64,000 nt of DNA from Pseudomonas sp. BGI-2 (GCF_004310295.1 NZ_SISB01000032.1:17041-81040); one strand, 5' to 3'; counted from the first letter of the stretch, positions 42,652 to 57,321 are shown. The notes: generated from the letters alone by a model not told the origin. Translations and numbers: made by a program.

Positions 42652-43250
42652 CCCAGCAGCTCCTCGAATTTCTTCACGGCCGACACGGTGATCAACACCT
42701 TGTCGTATGCGATCAGACTAACTGGATCGGAACCTTGCACGTCACGCACATCGACGTGTGGCAGGTTGCGAGCAGCCAGGTACAGGTTCTGATCAACTAC
42801 TTCAGACACGATCAAGACGTCAGTCAGGCCCATGCCGGTCAGTTTGTTCAGCAGATCTTTGGTCTTCGGTGCATCAACAGCGAAGTCCTGAACCACAACC
42901 AGACGATCAGTACGCACCAGCTCAGCAAGGATGGAACGCATTGCTGCGCGATACATCTTCTTGTTCAGCTTCTGAGTGTGATCCTGAGGACGAGCTGCGA
43001 AAGTGGTACCGCCGCCACGCCAGATTGGGCTACGGATAGTACCGGCACGAGCTCGGCCAGTACCTTTCTGACGCCATGGGCGCTTACCGCCACCACGAAC
43101 GTCGGAACGGGTCTTTTGCTGCTTGCTACCTTGACGGCCGCCGGCCATGTAGGCCACGACTGCCTGGTGAACCAGCGTCTCGTTGAATTCGCCGCCAAAT
43201 GTCAGTTCGGAAACTTCGATCGCTTGAGCGTCATTTACATTTAATTGCAT
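42648..43250 (-). CDS. rplD: 50S ribosomal protein L4, 200 aa
   Basis: Exit-tunnel protein; in E. coli it also represses its own operon through the S10 leader. The extended loop lies in [20 protein letters not shown] and [20 protein letters not shown] (about residues 43-80). The C-terminal [20 protein letters not shown] is intact. 12 bases after rplC. The short S10 leader here suggests its E. coli-type control may not operate. Confidence 0.98.
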
Positions 43251-43262
43251 GTCAGCTTCCCC

Positions 43263-43898
43263 TTAACCGCGAGCCTTGGCTGCTGGACGTACAACCAAGT
43301 TGCCGCCAGTAGCGCCAGGAACAGCACCCTTGACCAACAACAGATTGCGTTCAGCGTCCACGCGCACTACTTCGAGGGACTGCACGGTCACGCGCTCAGC
43401 GCCCATATGACCGGACATTTTTTTGCCCTTGAATACACGACCAGGAGTCTGGCACTGGCCGATAGAGCCTGGAACGCGGTGGGACACGGAGTTACCGTGG
43501 GTATTATCTTGCCCGCGGAAGTTCCAACGCTTGATCGTACCCTGGAAGCCTTTACCCTTGGACTGACCGGTTACATCAACCAGTTGACCAGCGGCGAAGA
43601 TTTCAGCGTTGATCAGATCGCCGGCCTGGTACTCGCCTTCTTCAAGGCGGAATTCCATTACGGTACGACCAGCGGCAACGCTCGCCTTAGCGAAGTGGCC
43701 AGCTTGAGCAGCTGTAACACGCGAAGCACGACGCTCGCCTACAGTGACTTGCACTGCACGATAGCCATCGGTTTCTTCAGTTTTGAACTGGGTGACGCGA
43801 TTCGGCTCGATCTCAATGACCGTGACCGGAATGGAGACACCTTCTTCGGTGAAAATACGGGTCATACCGCATTTACGACCGACTACACCAATAGTCAT
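43263..43898 (-). CDS. rplC: 50S ribosomal protein L3, 211 aa
   Basis: Early 50S assembly protein with a loop reaching the peptidyl-transferase centre. Starts MTIGVVGRKCGMTRIF; the segment SHRVPGSIGQCQTPGRVFKG (near residues 140-160) carries the conserved Gln that is methylated by PrmB in E. coli. I start at ATG 43898, matching the family; the frame is open upstream to 43931. Confidence 0.98.
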   Translation of the reverse strand: MTIGVVGRKCGMTRIFTEEGVSIPVTVIEIEPNRVTQFKTEETDGYRAVQVTVGERRASRVTAAQAGHFAKASVAAGRTVMEFRLEEGEYQAGDLINAEIFAAGQLVDVTGQSKGKGFQGTIKRWNFRGQDNTHGNSVSHRVPGSIGQCQTPGRVFKGKKMSGHMGAERVTVQSLEVVRVDAERNLLLVKGAVPGATGGNLVVRPAAKARG

Positions 43899-43978
43899 GT
43901 TGTAAACCTCATGAGTGTACGGGGCTTTCACCCGCTATGGCCGCCCATTTCAGAGCGTTACACGACTAAGACCGAGTC

Positions 43979-44290
43979 TTAGCCGAGGCTGATCTGCACT
44001 TCCACACCGGCCGCAAGATCAAGCTTCATAAGCGCATCAACGGTTTTATCCGTTGGCTGGACGATGTCCAGAACGCGCTTATGAGTACGGATCTCGTACT
44101 GGTCACGCGCGTCTTTGTTGACGTGCGGGGAGACCAGAACGGTGAACCGCTCTTTACGGGTAGGCAGTGGAATTGGACCACGCACTTGAGCACCAGTACG
44201 TTTCGCGGTTTCCACGATTTCCTGGGTGGATTGGTCGATCAGGCGATGGTCAAAAGCCTTCAACCTGATACGGATTTGCTGATTTTGCAT
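43979..44290 (-). CDS. rpsJ: 30S ribosomal protein S10, 103 aa
   Basis: 30S head protein, also known as NusE because it joins the antitermination complex. [20 protein letters not shown] at the N-terminus, [20 protein letters not shown] in the loop. First gene of the S10 operon; a promoter lies about 60 bases upstream, giving a leader of only about 56 bases. 80 bases separate it from rplC. Confidence 0.98.
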
Positions 44291-44352
44291 TGGATTTCAG
44301 ACTCCGGCTGCTATTCCCACCGAGCGCAATACGCCCGTTAAAAGGAGGCGCA

Positions 44353-44381
44353 ATTCTATAGACGCCCCATATAGGTGTCAA
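44353..44381 (-). promoter_or_regulatory. S10-operon promoter
   Basis: Minus strand: TTGACA (44381-44376), 17-base spacer, TAGAAT (44358-44353). The perfect -35 begins just after the tuf terminator, so the promoter is insulated from the str operon. Predicted start near 44346. Confidence 0.85.
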
Positions 44382-44385
44382 CCCA

Positions 44386-44417
44386 ATAAAAAAGCCCCCG
44401 CTAAGCGGGGGCTTTTT
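44386..44417 (-). terminator. Terminator after tuf (end of the str operon)
   Basis: Minus strand: GCCCCCGC, loop TTA, GCGGGGGC followed by TTTTTTATT. The stem is perfect and GC-rich. It ends the str operon before the S10 promoter. Confidence 0.95.
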
Positions 44418-44446
44418 CAATTCATCAAAGCTTACTCAAAAAGAGC

Positions 44447-45640
44447 TTACTCGATGATTTTGGCTACGACGCCAGCGCCGACGGTACGACCGCCTTCACG
44501 GATAGCGAAACGCAGACCGTCTTCCATTGCGATGGTCTTGATCAGGGTGACAACCATTTTGATGTTGTCGCCTGGCATTACCATTTCAACGCCTTCCGGC
44601 AGTTCGCAGTTACCAGTCACGTCAGTGGTACGGAAGTAGAACTGTGGACGGTAGCCTTTGAAGAACGGAGTGTGACGACCGCCTTCTTCTTTGCTCAGCA
44701 CGTAGACTTCAGCTTCGAACTTGGTGTGCGGCTTAACCGAACCTGGCTTGACCAGAACCTGGCCACGCTCAACGTCGTCACGCTTGGTACCACGCAGCAG
44801 AACGCCGCAGTTCTCGCCAGCACGACCTTCGTCGAGCAGCTTACGGAACATTTCAACACCGGTGCAGGTGGTGACGGTAGTGTCACGCAGACCAACGATT
44901 TCCAGCGAATCCTGAACCTTGACGATACCGCGCTCGATACGGCCAGTTACAACAGTACCGCGACCGGAGATCGAGAATACGTCTTCGATTGGCATCAGGA
45001 ACGGCTTGTCGATAACACGGACTGGATCTGGAATGTAGCTGTCCAGAGTCTCAACCAGTTTACGAACGGCAGTGGTGCCCATTTCGTTGTCGTCTTGGCC
45101 GTTCAGAGCCATCAGAGCCGAACCGATGATGATCGGAGTGTCATCGCCCGGGAAGTCGTAAGTGCTCAGCAGATCGCGCACTTCCATCTCAACCAGTTCC
45201 AACAGCTCAGCGTCGTCTACCATGTCAGCCTTGTTCAGGAAGACAACGATGTACGGAACGCCAACCTGACGGGACAGCAGGATGTGCTCACGGGTTTGCG
45301 GCATCGGACCATCAGCGGCCGAGCAAACCAGGATAGCGCCGTCCATCTGAGCAGCACCGGTAATCATGTTCTTCACGTAGTCAGCGTGACCTGGGCAGTC
45401 AACGTGAGCGTAGTGACGGATCAGCGAGTTGTATTCAACGTGCGCGGTGTTGATGGTGATACCACGAGCCTTTTCTTCCGGAGCGCTGTCGATCTTGTCG
45501 AAAGCAACAACGGCCGAACCGAAAACTTCGGAGCAGACGCGAGTCAGAGCAGCGGTCAGCGTGGTTTTACCATGGTCAACGTGACCGATGGTGCCAACGT
45601 TGACGTGCGGGAGGTCACGTACAAATTTTTCTTTAGCCAC
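44447..45640 (-). CDS. tuf: Elongation factor Tu, 397 aa
   Basis: GTPase delivering aminoacyl-tRNA to the ribosome. G1 GHVDHGKTT (residues 18-26), G3 DCPGHADY (near 81), G4 NKADMVD (near 136) are all intact, followed by domains 2 and 3 (SGRGTVVTGRIERGIVKVQ; MEDGLRFAIREGGRTVGAGV). Full length. It closes the str operon 31 bases after fusA. This is the only tuf in the window; none lies between the tRNA genes at 61 kb. Confidence 0.99.
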   Translation of the reverse strand: MAKEKFVRDLPHVNVGTIGHVDHGKTTLTAALTRVCSEVFGSAVVAFDKIDSAPEEKARGITINTAHVEYNSLIRHYAHVDCPGHADYVKNMITGAAQMDGAILVCSAADGPMPQTREHILLSRQVGVPYIVVFLNKADMVDDAELLELVEMEVRDLLSTYDFPGDDTPIIIGSALMALNGQDDNEMGTTAVRKLVETLDSYIPDPVRVIDKPFLMPIEDVFSISGRGTVVTGRIERGIVKVQDSLEIVGLRDTTVTTCTGVEMFRKLLDEGRAGENCGVLLRGTKRDDVERGQVLVKPGSVKPHTKFEAEVYVLSKEEGGRHTPFFKGYRPQFYFRTTDVTGNCELPEGVEMVMPGDNIKMVVTLIKTIAMEDGLRFAIREGGRTVGAGVVAKIIE

Positions 45641-45671
45641 GACAATTAACTCCTAGCCTAAAGGGGCTGAA

Positions 45672-47777
45672 TCAGCCTTGTTTTTTGGTAACGGTTTCGA
45701 CGATGTGCGACGGAGCCGTATTGTATTTTTTGAATTCCATAGAGTAGCTTGCGCGACCTTGGGACATGGAACGGACGTCGGTCGCATAACCGAACATCTC
45801 GCCCAGCGGAACTTCGGCACGAATTACTTTGCCGGAGACCGTGTCTTCCATACCCAGGATCATGCCGCGACGACGGTTAAGGTCGCCCATCACGTCACCC
45901 ATATAGTCTTCAGGTGTAACAACCTCTACCGCCATGATCGGCTCGAGCAACTCACCACCACCCTTCTGGGCCAGTTGCTTGGTCGCCATGGAAGCAGCCA
46001 CCTTGAACGCCATCTCGTTGGAGTCGACGTCATGGTAGGAACCATCAAACACGGTAGCCTTCAGGCCGATCAGCGGATAGCCGGCAACAACGCCGTTCTT
46101 CATCTGCTCTTCGATACCCTTCTGGATAGCCGGGATGTATTCCTTAGGAACCACACCACCCACTACTTCGTTCAGGAATTGCAGACCTTCCTGACCTTCG
46201 TCAGCAGGAGCAAAACGAATCCAGCAATGACCGAACTGGCCACGACCGCCGGACTGACGAACGAACTTGCCTTCGATTTCGCAACTCTTCGTGATGCGCT
46301 CACGGTACGAAACTTGAGGCTTACCGATGTTGGCTTCGACGTTGAACTCGCGGCGCATCCGGTCAACCAGGATGTCCAAGTGCAACTCGCCCATGCCGGA
46401 GATGATCGTTTGACCAGTCTCTTCATCAGTCTTGACGCGGAAAGATGGGTCTTCCTGAGCAAGCTTGCCCAGAGCGATACCCATTTTTTCCTGGTCATCC
46501 TTGGTCTTAGGCTCTACGGCAACCGAGATAACCGGCTCCGGGAAGTCCATGCGAACCAGGATGATTGGCTTGTCAGCGTTGCACAAAGTCTCACCGGTGG
46601 TGACGTCCTTCATGCCGATCAAGGCCGCGATGTCACCAGCGCGTACTTCCTTGATTTCTTCACGGGCGTTTGCGTGCATTTGCACCATACGACCCACGCG
46701 CTCTTTCTTGCCTTTAACCGAGTTGATCACGCCGTCGCCGGAGGCCAACACGCCCGAGTAAACTCGAACAAAGGTCAAGGTACCCACGAATGGGTCGGTG
46801 GCAATTTTGAATGCCAGAGCGGAGAACGGTTCGTTGTCGTCTGCATGACGCTCCAGATCGATAGTCTCGTCATCCGGGTCAGTACCCTTGATGGCAGGAA
46901 TATCAACAGGCGCAGGCAGGTAGTCGATAACGGCGTCGAGAACCAGGGGAACGCCCTTGTTCTTGAAGGAAGAACCGCAAACAGCCAGAACGATCTCACC
47001 AGCGATAGTACGCTGACGCAGAGCGGCCTTGATTTCCGCGTTGGTGAGTTCTTCACCTTCGAGGTACTTGTTCATCAACTCTTCGCTGGCTTCGGCCGCA
47101 GCCTCAACCATGTTACCGCGCCACTCGTCAGCCAGTTCCTGCAGTTCAGCAGGGATAGGCTTGCGAACTGGAACCATACCTTTGTCAGCGTCATTCCAGT
47201 AAACAGCTTCCATAGCCATCAGATCGATCTGACCCTGGAAGTTGTCTTCGGAACCGATGGCCAACTGGATTGGCACCGGGGTGTGACCCAGACGCTGCTT
47301 GATCTGACCGATCACGCGCAGGAAGTTCGCACCAGCACGGTCCATCTTGTTTACGTAAACAAGACGTGGAACGCCGTATTTGTTGGCTTGACGCCATACG
47401 GTTTCCGACTGAGGCTCAACACCCGAGGTGCCGCAGAACACAACGACCGCGCCGTCGAGAACACGCAGGGAACGCTCAACTTCAATAGTGAAGTCAACGT
47501 GGCCCGGGGTGTCGATGACGTTAAAACGGTATTGGTCCTTGTGCTGCTTCTCGGAACCCTGCCAGAAGGCGGTAATGGCAGCAGAAGTAATGGTAATACC
47601 ACGCTCCTGCTCCTGAACCATCCAGTCTGTGGTCGCGGCGCCGTCATGCACCTCGCCCATTTTGTGACTTTTGCCAGTGTAAAAAAGGACGCGCTCGGTG
47701 GTGGTGGTTTTACCAGCATCCACGTGAGCAACGATACCAATGTTACGGTAGCGGTTAATCGGTGTTGTACGAGCCAT
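45672..47777 (-). CDS. fusA: Elongation factor G, 701 aa
   Basis: Ribosomal translocase GTPase. G1 AHVDAGKTTTTERVL (near residue 17), G3 DTPGHVDF (near 88) and G4 NKMDR (near 142) are in place; domain IV-V segments YHDVDSNEMAFKVAAS and RRRGMILGMEDT are conserved. Belongs to the main EF-G1 type by its position in the str operon. A second EF-G elsewhere would not be seen here. 30 bases after rpsG. Confidence 0.99.
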   Translation of the reverse strand: MARTTPINRYRNIGIVAHVDAGKTTTTERVLFYTGKSHKMGEVHDGAATTDWMVQEQERGITITSAAITAFWQGSEKQHKDQYRFNVIDTPGHVDFTIEVERSLRVLDGAVVVFCGTSGVEPQSETVWRQANKYGVPRLVYVNKMDRAGANFLRVIGQIKQRLGHTPVPIQLAIGSEDNFQGQIDLMAMEAVYWNDADKGMVPVRKPIPAELQELADEWRGNMVEAAAEASEELMNKYLEGEELTNAEIKAALRQRTIAGEIVLAVCGSSFKNKGVPLVLDAVIDYLPAPVDIPAIKGTDPDDETIDLERHADDNEPFSALAFKIATDPFVGTLTFVRVYSGVLASGDGVINSVKGKKERVGRMVQMHANAREEIKEVRAGDIAALIGMKDVTTGETLCNADKPIILVRMDFPEPVISVAVEPKTKDDQEKMGIALGKLAQEDPSFRVKTDEETGQTIISGMGELHLDILVDRMRREFNVEANIGKPQVSYRERITKSCEIEGKFVRQSGGRGQFGHCWIRFAPADEGQEGLQFLNEVVGGVVPKEYIPAIQKGIEEQMKNGVVAGYPLIGLKATVFDGSYHDVDSNEMAFKVAASMATKQLAQKGGGELLEPIMAVEVVTPEDYMGDVMGDLNRRRGMILGMEDTVSGKVIRAEVPLGEMFGYATDVRSMSQGRASYSMEFKKYNTAPSHIVETVTKKQG

Positions 47778-47807
47778 AAAGCCCTCGCAAAATTAGTGAC
47801 GCTAAAA

Positions 47808-48278
47808 TTAGAAGCGGTAGTGCGAGAAAGCCTTGTTGGCTTCAGCCATACGGTGCACGTCTTCACGCTTCTTAACTGCAGCACCTTTGCCTTCAGCGGC
47901 GTCCAACAGTTCGCCAGCCAAACGCAGAGCCATAGACTTCTCGCCGCGCTTACGGGCGAAGTCTACCAACCAGCGCATTGCCAGAGCGTTACGACGGGAC
48001 GGACGAACTTCGACCGGAACCTGGTAAGTAGCACCGCCTACACGGCGCGACTTTACTTCGACCAGCGGAGCGATGGCGTCGAGAGCTTTCTCGAAGATTT
48101 CCAGGGGATCGCTGTTCTTGCGTTCTTTAACCTTTTCCAGCGCGCCATAAACGATACGCTCGGCAACGGCTTTCTTGCCGCTTTCCATCACGTGGTTCAT
48201 GAACTTGGCCAGGATCTGGCTGCCGTATTTCGGATCGTCAAGCACTTCGCGCTTGGCTGCTACGCGTCTTCTTGGCAT
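47808..48278 (-). CDS. rpsG: 30S ribosomal protein S7, 156 aa
   Basis: Nucleates 3' domain assembly; translational repressor of the str operon in E. coli. [20 protein letters not shown] at the start and [20 protein letters not shown] (near residues 80-99) are signatures. 156-aa form as in many gamma-proteobacteria. It follows rpsL by 117 bases, where S7 feedback could act. Confidence 0.98.
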
Positions 48279-48395
48279 GGATAAGCCCTCAAACGGTCTT
48301 CAGGTTCGCTCGGAATCGGTGCCCTTTCAGGACGCCTCCGACCTTACTCTTATCGACTCAGAAAAATAGAAAATCAGTTTTACAAAAAGCCACTA

Positions 48396-48767
48396 CTACT
48401 TAGGCTTCTTGGTACCGTACTTCGAACGACCTTGGTTACGACCTTTAACGCCGGAAGTATCCAAAGAGCCGCGAACGGTGTGGTAACGAACACCTGGCAA
48501 GTCTTTTACACGGCCGCCACGGATCAGTACGACGCTGTGCTCTTGCAGGTTGTGGCCTTCACCGCCGATGTACGAGGAAACCTCGAAACCGTTGGTCAGA
48601 CGCACGCGGCATACTTTACGCAGTGCCGAGTTAGGTTTTTTCGGCGTGGTGGTATACACACGGGTGCATACGCCACGACGTTGCGGGCAGTTCTGCAGCG
48701 CAGGTACGTCGGATTTCTCGACGATACGCTTACGCGGCTGACGTACCAGCTGGTTGATAGTTGCCAT
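48396..48767 (-). CDS. rpsL: 30S ribosomal protein S12, 123 aa
   Basis: Decoding-centre protein. The streptomycin-determining loop TPKKPNSALRKVCRVRLTNG (near residue 41) and GGRVKDLPGVRYHTVRG (near 84) are wild type, so no streptomycin-resistance change is seen at the two usual lysines. The Asp in VKDLPG is the residue beta-methylthiolated by RimO in E. coli. First gene of the str operon with a promoter about 90 bases upstream. Confidence 0.99.
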   Translation of the reverse strand: MATINQLVRQPRKRIVEKSDVPALQNCPQRRGVCTRVYTTTPKKPNSALRKVCRVRLTNGFEVSSYIGGEGHNLQEHSVVLIRGGRVKDLPGVRYHTVRGSLDTSGVKGRNQGRSKYGTKKPK

Positions 48768-48858
48768 CTACTAGCTCCACTGTTGTCTTGCGACGCTATT
48801 GTCTTGCAAGAAAAGCAAAATGGCAGGAACGAATTCCCGCCAAATTTAGGGGTACAAG

Positions 48859-48887
48859 AGTCTAAAGAGGATCTTGTCCCCAGTCAA
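48859..48887 (-). promoter_or_regulatory. str-operon promoter
   Basis: Minus strand: TTGACT (48887-48882), 17-base spacer, TAGACT (48864-48859). Predicted start near 48852, about 85 bases before rpsL. It lies in the 216-base gap after rpoC, where I find no clear rpoC terminator. Confidence 0.75.
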
Positions 48888-48983
48888 GGCAAGGCCCCGA
48901 CCTCCCCGCTCATCCAACCTCGACAAATTGTCTCGATTCGATGAACGGAACGGCCAGGGCCTTACGCTCACTTACCGCAGAAC

Positions 48984-51900
48984 TCAGTTACCGCTCGAGT
49001 TCAGCGCTTCGGTCAGTGCAGCTTCCACTTCACTGGCGCTTACGCGCAACGGTTTGTCAGCATCACGACGGCGCTTGCGCTCGCTGTGATAAGCCAGACC
49101 GGTACCTGCCGGGATCAGACGACCCACGACCACGTTTTCTTTCAGGCCGCGCAGGTAATCGCGCTTGCCGGTTACCGCCGCTTCGGTCAGTACGCGAGTG
49201 GTTTCCTGGAAGGAAGCCGCCGAGATGAACGATTCGGTGGACAACGACGCCTTGGTGATACCCAACAGCACACGAGTGAACTTGGAAACGAATTTCTCGT
49301 CGCCAGCCAGACGCTCGTTCTCTACCAGAACGTGAGTCAATTCCATCTGGTCGCCCTTGATGAAACTGGAATCGCCGGATTCAGCGATTTCAACTTTACG
49401 CAGCATCTGACGCAGGATGGTCTCGATGTGCTTGTCGTTGATCTTCACGCCTTGCAGACGGTAAACGTCCTGGATCTCGTTCACGATGTACTTGGCCAGC
49501 GCACTCACACCCAGCAGACGCAGGATGTCGTGTGGATCGCTCGGGCCGTCGGAGATAACTTCGCCGCGGTTTACCTGTTCGCCTTCGAAGACGTTCAGGT
49601 GACGCCACTTCGGAATCAGCTCTTCGTACGGATCGCTACCGTCGTTCGGGGTGATAACCAGACGGCGCTTGCCTTTGGTCTCTTTACCGAACGCGATGGT
49701 GCCGCTGACTTCAGCCAGAATCGAGGCTTCTTTCGGACGACGAGCTTCGAACAGGTCGGCAACACGCGGCAGACCACCGGTGATGTCACGGGTCTTCGAA
49801 GTCTCTTGCGGAATACGAGCGATAACATCACCGATCGCGATTTTCGCACCGTCCGCTACACCGACCAGGGCGTTGGCAGGCAGGAAGTACTGAGCAATTA
49901 CGTCGGTACCCGGCAGCAAGAGATCCTTGCCGTTGTCATCAACCATCTTCACAGCAGGACGGATATCTTTACCGGCAGCTGGACGGTCTTTGGCGTCGAG
50001 TACTTCAATGTTGGTCATACCGGTCAATTCGTCAGTCTGACGCTTGATCGTGATGCCTTCTTCCATGCCCACGTAGGTCACGGTACCTTTCATTTCGGTA
50101 ACGATTGGGTGAGTGTGCGGATCCCACTTGGCCACGATTGCGCCAGCGTCGACCTTGTCACCTTCTTTAACCGAAATCACAGCACCGTACGGCAGCTTGT
50201 AACGCTCGCGCTCACGACCGAAGTCATCAGCGATCGCCAGCTCACCGGAACGGGACACAGCAACCAGGCAACCATCCACTCGCTCAACATGCTTCAGGTT
50301 ATGCAGACGGACGGTACCGCCATTCTTCACCTGAACGCTGTCGGCTGCGGAAGTCCGGCTTGCCGCACCACCGATGTGGAACGTACGCATGGTCAGCTGG
50401 GTACCCGGCTCACCGATGGACTGGGCAGCGATAACGCCGACCGCTTCACCGATGTTCACCTGGTGACCACGAGCCAGGTCACGGCCGTAGCACTTGGCGC
50501 AAATGCCGTAGCGGGTTTCGCAGCTGATCGGCGAACGCACGATCACTTCGTCGATGCTGTTCAGCTCGATGAACTCGACCCACTTCTCGTCTACCAGCGT
50601 ACCGGCAGGAACGATGATTTCTTCGGTACCCGGCTTGAACACGTCACGGGCAATGACACGACCCAATACGCGCTCACCCAACGGCTCAACAACGTCACCG
50701 CCTTCAATGTGCGGAGTCATTACCAGGCCATGTTCGGTGCCGCAATCGATCTCGGTCACAACCAGATCCTGCGCCACGTCTACCAGACGACGAGTCAGGT
50801 AACCGGAGTTCGCAGTTTTCAACGCGGTATCCGCCAAACCTTTACGAGCACCGTGAGTGGAGATGAAGTACTGAAGTACGCTCAAACCTTCACGGAAGTT
50901 CGCAGTAATCGGCGTTTCGATGATGGAACCGTCCGGCTTGGCCATCAGGCCACGCATACCGGCGAGCTGACGGATCTGCGCAGCAGAACCCCGTGCGCCC
51001 GAGTCGGCCATCATGTACATCGAGTTAAAGGATTCCTGGTCGACTTCGACGCCATGACGGTCGATGACTTTCTCTTTCGAGAGGTTGGCCATCATCGCCT
51101 TGGAAACTTCGTCGTTCGCCTTGGACCAAAGGTCGATCACCTTGTTGTACTTCTCGCCCTGGGTTACCAGACCGGAGGCGTACTGACTTTCGATCTCTTT
51201 CACTTCGTCGGTAGCAGCACCGATGATGCGGGCTTTTTCATCCGGGATAACGAAGTCGTTAACACCGATGGAAACGCCGGAAATGGTCGAATAGGCAAAA
51301 CCGGTGTACATCAACTGGTCAGCGAAGATCACGGTCTCTTTCAAACCAACCACGCGGTAGCATTGGTTGATCAGCTTGGAGATCGCCTTTTTCTTCATCG
51401 GCTGGTTGACGACGTCGTACGACAGACCAGGTGGAACAACCTGGAACAACAGCGCACGGCCGACAGTGGTGTCGACGATACGGGTGTTCTTGACGCTGCC
51501 ACCATCACGATCGTTGACGGTTTCGTTGATCCGCACTTTGACTTTAGCGTGCAGTGCGGCTTCGCCGGCACGGAACACACGGTCAACTTCTTGCAGATCC
51601 GCGAACACACGACCTTCGCCTTTGGCGTTGATCGCTTCACGAGTCATGTAGTACAGACCCAATACAACATCCTGCGACGGAACGATGATTGGCTCACCGT
51701 TGGCTGGCGACAGAATGTTGTTGGTCGACATCATCAACGCACGCGCTTCCAACTGGGCTTCCAGTGTCAGCGGTACGTGCACGGCCATTTGGTCGCCGTC
51801 GAAGTCGGCGTTGTACGCAGCACAGACCAGAGGGTGCAGCTGGATAGCCTTACCTTCGATCAGTACCGGTTCAAACGCCTGGATACCCAGACGGTGAAGG

Positions 51901-53183
51901 GTCGGTGCACGGTTGAGGAGAACCGGGTGTTCGCGGATTACTTCAGCGAGAACGTCCCAAACTTCCGGCAGCTCGCGCTCGACCATCTTCTTGGCAGCTT
52001 TGATGGTGGTTGCGAGACCACGCATTTCCAGCTTGCCGAAAATGAACGGCTTGAACAGCTCGAGAGCCATTTTCTTCGGCAGACCGCACTGGTGCAGACG
52101 CAGGGTCGGACCTACGGTAATTACCGAACGACCCGAGTAGTCAACACGCTTACCGAGCAAGTTCTGACGGAAACGACCTTGCTTACCCTTGATCATGTCA
52201 GCCAGGGATTTCAGAGGACGCTTGTTCGAACCGGTGATAGCGCGGCCACGACGACCGTTGTCGAGCAGTGCGTCGACGGCCTCCTGCAACATACGCTTTT
52301 CGTTGCGCACGATGATGTCCGGAGCGGACAGATCAAGCAGGCGCTTCAAGCGGTTGTTACGGTTGATCACTCGTCGATACAGATCGTTGAGGTCGGAAGT
52401 CGCGAAGCGACCGCCATCCAGCGGGACCAGTGGACGCAGATCTGGCGGCAGAACCGGCAGAACGGTCAGCACCATCCATTCTGGAAGGTTGCCGGAACCC
52501 TGGAAGGCTTCCATCAACTTCAGACGCTTGGACAGCTTCTTGATTTTGGTTTCGGAGTTGGTTTGCGGAATTTCTTCGCGCAGACGGCCAATCTCGTGTT
52601 CCAGGTCGATAGCGTGCAGCAGTTCACGGACAGCTTCGGCACCCATGCGGGCATCGAAATCGTCGCCGAACTCTTCCAGCGCTTCGAAGTACTGCTCGTC
52701 GTTCAGCAGCTGACCTTTTTCAAGGGTGGTCATGCCTGGGTCGATAACGACATAGCTCTCGAAGTAGAGAACGCGTTCGATATCACGCAGGGTCATGTCC
52801 ATCAGCAAGCCGATACGCGACGGCAGCGATTTCAGGAACCAGATGTGGGCAACTGGCGAGGCCAGTTCGATGTGCGCCATGCGCTCACGACGAACTTTAG
52901 CCAGCGCGACTTCAACGCCGCACTTCTCGCAGATCACACCACGGTGCTTCAAGCGCTTGTACTTACCGCACAGGCACTCGTAATCCTTTACCGGGCCAAA
53001 GATCTTGGCGCAGAACAGGCCGTCACGCTCAGGTTTGAACGTACGGTAGTTGATGGTTTCCGGCTTTTTAACTTCACCGAACGACCACGAACGGATCATC
53101 TCAGGCGATGCCAATCCAATACGGATGGCGTCGAACTCTTCGACTTGACCCTGGTTTTTCAGCAAATTCAGTAGGTCTTTCAA
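48984..53183 (-). CDS. rpoC: RNA polymerase beta' subunit, 1399 aa
   Basis: Catalytic half of RNA polymerase. The N-terminal zinc-binding site has Cys70, Cys72, Cys85 and Cys88; the active-site Mg loop NADFDGDQMAVH lies near residue 460; the second zinc cluster (SCETRYGICAKCYGRDLA) is near 815. The C-terminal region with the trigger loop (GEPGTQLTMRTFHIGGAAS near 860-880) is complete. Standard Pseudomonas length. It follows rpoB by 64 bases and ends in the gap before the str promoter. Confidence 0.99.
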   Translation of the reverse strand: MKDLLNLLKNQGQVEEFDAIRIGLASPEMIRSWSFGEVKKPETINYRTFKPERDGLFCAKIFGPVKDYECLCGKYKRLKHRGVICEKCGVEVALAKVRRERMAHIELASPVAHIWFLKSLPSRIGLLMDMTLRDIERVLYFESYVVIDPGMTTLEKGQLLNDEQYFEALEEFGDDFDARMGAEAVRELLHAIDLEHEIGRLREEIPQTNSETKIKKLSKRLKLMEAFQGSGNLPEWMVLTVLPVLPPDLRPLVPLDGGRFATSDLNDLYRRVINRNNRLKRLLDLSAPDIIVRNEKRMLQEAVDALLDNGRRGRAITGSNKRPLKSLADMIKGKQGRFRQNLLGKRVDYSGRSVITVGPTLRLHQCGLPKKMALELFKPFIFGKLEMRGLATTIKAAKKMVERELPEVWDVLAEVIREHPVLLNRAPTLHRLGIQAFEPVLIEGKAIQLHPLVCAAYNADFDGDQMAVHVPLTLEAQLEARALMMSTNNILSPANGEPIIVPSQDVVLGLYYMTREAINAKGEGRVFADLQEVDRVFRAGEAALHAKVKVRINETVNDRDGGSVKNTRIVDTTVGRALLFQVVPPGLSYDVVNQPMKKKAISKLINQCYRVVGLKETVIFADQLMYTGFAYSTISGVSIGVNDFVIPDEKARIIGAATDEVKEIESQYASGLVTQGEKYNKVIDLWSKANDEVSKAMMANLSKEKVIDRHGVEVDQESFNSMYMMADSGARGSAAQIRQLAGMRGLMAKPDGSIIETPITANFREGLSVLQYFISTHGARKGLADTALKTANSGYLTRRLVDVAQDLVVTEIDCGTEHGLVMTPHIEGGDVVEPLGERVLGRVIARDVFKPGTEEIIVPAGTLVDEKWVEFIELNSIDEVIVRSPISCETRYGICAKCYGRDLARGHQVNIGEAVGVIAAQSIGEPGTQLTMRTFHIGGAASRTSAADSVQVKNGGTVRLHNLKHVERVDGCLVAVSRSGELAIADDFGRERERYKLPYGAVISVKEGDKVDAGAIVAKWDPHTHPIVTEMKGTVTYVGMEEGITIKRQTDELTGMTNIEVLDAKDRPAAGKDIRPAVKMVDDNGKDLLLPGTDVIAQYFLPANALVGVADGAKIAIGDVIARIPQETSKTRDITGGLPRVADLFEARRPKEASILAEVSGTIAFGKETKGKRRLVITPNDGSDPYEELIPKWRHLNVFEGEQVNRGEVISDGPSDPHDILRLLGVSALAKYIVNEIQDVYRLQGVKINDKHIETILRQMLRKVEIAESGDSSFIKGDQMELTHVLVENERLAGDEKFVSKFTRVLLGITKASLSTESFISAASFQETTRVLTEAAVTGKRDYLRGLKENVVVGRLIPAGTGLAYHSERKRRRDADKPLRVSASEVEAALTEALNSSGN

Positions 53184-53247
53184 GGCCTTTCCTCCTGGCG
53201 GAGCAGAGAGCGGGCAATCCTGCCCCGCTCTCGATTCGCGTCACGTG

Positions 53248-57321
<4,074 letters not shown>

